Shown: in pieces, positions 60,999-64,000 of the stretch
Position numbering within the stretch: the stretch's first letter is position 1
Layout of the letters: every line of letters begins with the position of its first letter
Assembly: GCF_000382425.1 (NCBI RefSeq)
Contig: NZ_KB908295.1
Span: 124,001 to 188,000 of the forward strand
Direction of reading: 5' to 3'
DNA: 64,000 nucleotides
From: Empedobacter brevis NBRC 14943 = ATCC 43319
GTDB lineage: Bacteria > Bacteroidota > Bacteroidia > Flavobacteriales > Weeksellaceae
The notes under the pieces: generated by a model
What the model was told of the DNA's origin: nothing
Database searches by the model: none
The model's input: the letters and a program-made list of their open reading frames with translations, nothing else
Position numbers and translations under genes: made by a program

Positions 60999-62456
60999 AT
61001 GAGTAACACAAAATATACAGAAGACGATCTACGTGAAGATCTTGCCAGCCAAAAACAATATGAGTTTGGTTGGACGACTGAAATGGAATATGAAGATTTC
61101 CCTGTCGGATTGAATGAAGATATCGTGCGTGCTATTTCAGCCAAAAAAGAGGAACCGGAATGGATGACGGAATGGCGTTTGGAAGCTTACCGTGCTTGGA
61201 TTAAAATGGAAGAACCGGAATGGGCGAACGTGACTTACGAAAAACCAGATTTTGATGCAATTACATATTATGCAGCTCCAAAACCTAAAAAAGAATTAGC
61301 AAGTTTAGATGAAGTTGATCCGGAATTATTGAAAACTTTCGAGAAATTAGGAATCTCTTTAGATGAACAAAAACGTTTGTCCGGAGTTGCAATTGATGTA
61401 GTTTTTGATTCAGTTTCTGTGAAAACAACTTTCCGCGAAACGTTAGCAGAAAAAGGAATTATTTTCATGTCAATTTCAGAAGCGATTAAAGAGCATCCGG
61501 AATTGGTAAAAAAATACATTGGTAAAGTAGTTCCGCCAACAGATAACTTTTATGCAGCTTTAAATTCAGCCGTTTTCTCAGACGGATCATTCTGTTATAT
61601 TCCAAAAGGTGTTCGTTGTCCAATGGAATTATCAACATATTTCCGTATCAACTCTGCAGGAACAGGACAGTTTGAACGTACTTTATTAATTGCGGATGAA
61701 GGTTCTTATGTTTCGTATTTAGAAGGTTGTACAGCGCCGATGCGTGATGAAAACCAATTACACGCTGCTGTAGTTGAGTTAATCATTATGGATGATGCTG
61801 AAATCAAATATTCCACAGTACAAAACTGGTATCCAGGAGATGATAAAGGAAAAGGTGGAGTTTTCAACTTTGTAACAAAACGTGCAGTTTGTGAGAAAAA
61901 CGCAAAAGTATCGTGGACACAAGTTGAAACGGGTTCTGCGGTGACGTGGAAATATCCTTCTTGTATCTTAAAGGGAGATAATTCGGTAGGTGAGTTTTAT
62001 TCAATTGCGGTAACAAATAATTTCCAACAAGCGGATACAGGAACAAAAATGATTCATATCGGTAAAAATACTAAATCGACAATTATTTCGAAAGGTATTT
62101 CTGCTGGTAAATCTCAAAACTCTTACCGTGGTTTGGTGAAAGTAATGAAAAATGCCGAAGGAGCACGTAACTTCTCACAATGTGATTCATTGTTGATGGG
62201 TAATGAGTGTGGTGCACATACTTTCCCTTACATCGAGATCGAAAATAAATCGGCTCAATTAGAACACGAAGCAACAACTTCTAAAATTGGTGAAGATCAA
62301 TTGTTCTATTGCAACCAACGTGGTATTGATACAGAAAAAGCGATTGCATTAATCGTTAATGGATTTAGCCGTGAAGTATTAGACAAATTACCAATGGAGT
62401 TTGCCGTTGAAGCGAAAAAATTATTAGAAATCTCATTAGAAGGTTCTGTAGGATAG
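60999..62456 (+). CDS. sufB: Fe-S cluster assembly protein SufB
   Basis: This 485-residue scaffold subunit has the usual SufB blocks: [53 protein letters not shown], and the C-terminal [23 protein letters not shown] with its conserved Glu/His/Cys. With SufC and SufD it forms the ATP-driven scaffold. Starts 4 bp after the exported protein gene and is followed by a 119-bp repeat-rich gap. Confidence 0.97.
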   Translation: MSNTKYTEDDLREDLASQKQYEFGWTTEMEYEDFPVGLNEDIVRAISAKKEEPEWMTEWRLEAYRAWIKMEEPEWANVTYEKPDFDAITYYAAPKPKKELASLDEVDPELLKTFEKLGISLDEQKRLSGVAIDVVFDSVSVKTTFRETLAEKGIIFMSISEAIKEHPELVKKYIGKVVPPTDNFYAALNSAVFSDGSFCYIPKGVRCPMELSTYFRINSAGTGQFERTLLIADEGSYVSYLEGCTAPMRDENQLHAAVVELIIMDDAEIKYSTVQNWYPGDDKGKGGVFNFVTKRAVCEKNAKVSWTQVETGSAVTWKYPSCILKGDNSVGEFYSIAVTNNFQQADTGTKMIHIGKNTKSTIISKGISAGKSQNSYRGLVKVMKNAEGARNFSQCDSLLMGNECGAHTFPYIEIENKSAQLEHEATTSKIGEDQLFYCNQRGIDTEKAIALIVNGFSREVLDKLPMEFAVEAKKLLEISLEGSVG

Positions 62457-62570
62457 TTTTTAGAAACTAGAAACTAGAAACTAGAATTGAGAAATTAGAA
62501 ATTAACAATAATAAATAGATAACATAGTTGGAGGATTCTAAAATCTGACACCTAAAATCTAAAATTTAAG
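62456..62570. repeat. Degenerate AT-rich direct repeats between sufB and sufC
   Basis: Immediately after the sufB stop there are three tandem copies of TAGAAAC (62461 on), then decaying copies (TAGAATTGAGAAATTAGAAATT), and further along two copies of CTAAAATCT. No gene or promoter box was found in the 119-bp gap. These are short, decayed repeats and not a CRISPR or IS end. Confidence 0.55.
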
Positions 62571-62575
62571 ATAAA

Positions 62576-63331
62576 ATGTTATTAAATATAAAAGACTTAC
62601 ACGCTTGTATTGAAGAGCGTGAAATTTTAAAAGGTTTAAACCTTCAAATTAATCCAGGTGAGGTGCATGCAATCATGGGACCAAATGGAGCTGGAAAATC
62701 AACTTTATCTAATGTGATTACCGGTAAAGAAGAGTACGAAGTAACAGATGGAGAAATTGAATTTCTAGATGAATCAATCTTAGAATTAGCACCGGAAGAA
62801 AGAGCACAAAAAGGAATTTTTATGTCGTTTCAATATCCAATTGAAATTCCAGGTGTTTCTGTTACAAACTTTATCAAAACTTCTATAAACGAAACGCGTA
62901 AAGCACAAGGTTTAGAAGAGATGGGAGCGTCAGAAATGTTGAAATTAATTCGTGAGAAAGCAGATTTATTAGGAATCAAAAAAGATTTCTTGTCACGTTC
63001 TCTGAACGAAGGTTTCTCCGGAGGTGAGAAAAAACGTAACGAAATTTTCCAGATGTTAATGTTAAATCCGAAATTAGCGATCTTAGACGAAACGGATTCT
63101 GGTTTAGATATTGATGCTTTACGTATTGTAGCAGACGGTGTAAACGAATTCAAAAATGAAAACAATGGCGTATTGGTCATTACACATTACCAACGTTTAT
63201 TGGATTATATCGTTCCTGATTTTGTACACGTTTTAGCAGACGGAAAAATCATTAAATCTGGTGGTAAAGAATTGGCTTTAGAATTAGAAGCAAAAGGTTA
63301 CGACTGGGTAAAAGAAGAAGCAGGAATCTAA
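62576..63331 (+). CDS. sufC: Fe-S cluster assembly ATPase SufC
   Basis: This 251-residue ABC-type ATPase has Walker A GPNGAGKST (35-43), FSFQYPIEIPG-like Q loop, signature FSGGEKKRNE and Walker B LAILDETDSGLDIDALR, all hallmarks of SufC. It powers the SufBCD scaffold from the cytoplasm. Downstream, a 78-bp gap with an ACATTTT/AAAATGT pair (63332-63347) separates it from sufD. Confidence 0.97.
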   Translation: MLLNIKDLHACIEEREILKGLNLQINPGEVHAIMGPNGAGKSTLSNVITGKEEYEVTDGEIEFLDESILELAPEERAQKGIFMSFQYPIEIPGVSVTNFIKTSINETRKAQGLEEMGASEMLKLIREKADLLGIKKDFLSRSLNEGFSGGEKKRNEIFQMLMLNPKLAILDETDSGLDIDALRIVADGVNEFKNENNGVLVITHYQRLLDYIVPDFVHVLADGKIIKSGGKELALELEAKGYDWVKEEAGI

Positions 63332-63409
63332 ACATTTTGTAAAATGTAAAATGTATTAAGTCCAAAGTACTTTTTACTTCTTACATAATACATTAATACA
63401 ATATCTAAA

Positions 63410-64000
63410 ATGATTGATTTAAAAGAAAATTTAGTTTCTCGTCATTTAGTGTTCAACGAAAAAAACAAAGTGAATAAAGGAATCGAAGGTTTACGTCAAG
63501 AAGCTATCGAAATCTTTAATCAAAAAGGTTTTCCAACACGTAAAGACGAAGAATGGAAATATACAAATCTTGCTCCTTTGTTGAAGGTGGATTACAAATT
63601 GTTCCCGGAAGATGAAGTTGCAATTGAGTACAAAGACATCAAAAAATATTTGATTAATGATATCGATACATATACAATCGTGTTCGTTAATGGAAAATAT
63701 TCTTCGTTTTTGTCAAATACAACACATGATGAAGCTGATATTTGTGTCTTATCAAGCGCAATGCATAAAACAACTCATCAAGCGGTAATCGAAAATTATT
63801 ACGGGAAAATTGCAAAAAAGGACGAAAGTTTAGTTGCTTTGAATACAGCTTTTGCAAAAGACGGAGCTTACATTTATATTCCAAATAATGTTATTTTGTC
63901 AAAGCCCATTCAGATTGTTTATTTCTCAACAGGAGCTTCTCAAGAAGCCATGTACCAACCACGTAATTTGGTTGTAGTTGGAGATAATGCACAAGTTCAA
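63410..64000 (+). CDS. sufD: Fe-S cluster assembly protein SufD, 5' part
   Basis: ATG 63410 opens a frame of 197 codons that runs off the window edge. The N-terminal part has FPTRKDEEWKYTNLAPLLKVD, typical of SufD, and AKDGAYIYIPNNVILSKPIQIVY, which starts the shared SufB/SufD beta-helix. Order sufB-sufC-sufD agrees. The 3' end is outside the window. Confidence 0.93.
   Translation, partial: MIDLKENLVSRHLVFNEKNKVNKGIEGLRQEAIEIFNQKGFPTRKDEEWKYTNLAPLLKVDYKLFPEDEVAIEYKDIKKYLINDIDTYTIVFVNGKYSSFLSNTTHDEADICVLSSAMHKTTHQAVIENYYGKIAKKDESLVALNTAFAKDGAYIYIPNNVILSKPIQIVYFSTGASQEAMYQPRNLVVVGDNAQVQ

Noticed and set aside
62461-62510. CRISPR-like array
   Set aside because: The unit is 7 bp, tandem without spacers, and decays quickly.

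Overview
The window is an AT-rich chromosomal segment of a flavobacterium (Bacteroidota, order Flavobacteriales; probably the Weeksellaceae, e.g. the Chryseobacterium/Empedobacter neighbourhood, but the genus cannot be fixed from this sequence). Evidence for the group: Bacteroidota-type promoters (TTTG, then TAnnTTTG) before several genes, almost no Shine-Dalgarno sites, a type IX secretion sorting domain with a PorP/SprF partner, Bacteroidota-style TonB, and a flexirubin-type pigment cluster. No tRNA, rRNA, CRISPR array, IS element or prophage was seen, and no gene-free stretch exceeds about 210 bp.

Layout. 1-854: end of a sensor kinase and its response regulator. 997-2375 (minus): SCO1-like, YHS and small Cys-motif exported proteins, probably a copper/thiol module. 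2525-5026: three consecutive PPK2 polyphosphate kinase genes. 5142-5492: rplS with its own promoter, a possible leader hairpin and a terminator.

5580-36779 is a roughly 31 kb flexirubin (aryl polyene ester of a dialkylresorcinol) cluster. A cupin hydroxylase and a flavin halogenase run leftward. A run of 30 tightly packed, often overlapping genes runs rightward from one clear promoter in front of an ammonia-lyase. Tyrosine ammonia-lyase would supply 4-coumarate and a PaaK-like ligase would activate it. Two acyl carrier proteins, three ketosynthases with intact triads, two degenerate ketosynthase-like subunits, a FabG ketoreductase and three hotdog proteins would build the polyene. DarA and DarB would make the resorcinol. 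Several unrelated acyltransferase folds (LpxL-like, BtrH-like, C45 Ntn hydrolase-like, PlsC domain) are candidates for joining the halves. An ABC-2 exporter, an MMPL exporter fused to PlsC, LolA and a lipoprotein suggest dedicated delivery to the outer membrane.

36841-41203: a Kdo/WaaP-type kinase, a DUF5672 glycosyltransferase-like protein, tsaC, a CCA-adding tRNA nucleotidyltransferase and a pRiA4b ORF-3-like protein. 41355-47453: a 2,032-residue alpha-2-macroglobulin with a TonB-plug-like insertion. 47552-51195: a serine hydrolase, a DUF4197 protein and release factor 3 (prfC). 51314-55422: a giant T9SS type B secreted protein and its PorP/SprF partner. 55494-58537: a PstS-like lipoprotein, a small membrane protein, a TonB protein and a divergent Cys-motif protein. 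58649-59620: trpS. 59809-64000: start of a SUF iron-sulfur operon (HesB/IscA-type protein, an exported protein, sufB, sufC, and sufD cut by the window edge), with short degenerate AT-rich repeats between the suf genes.
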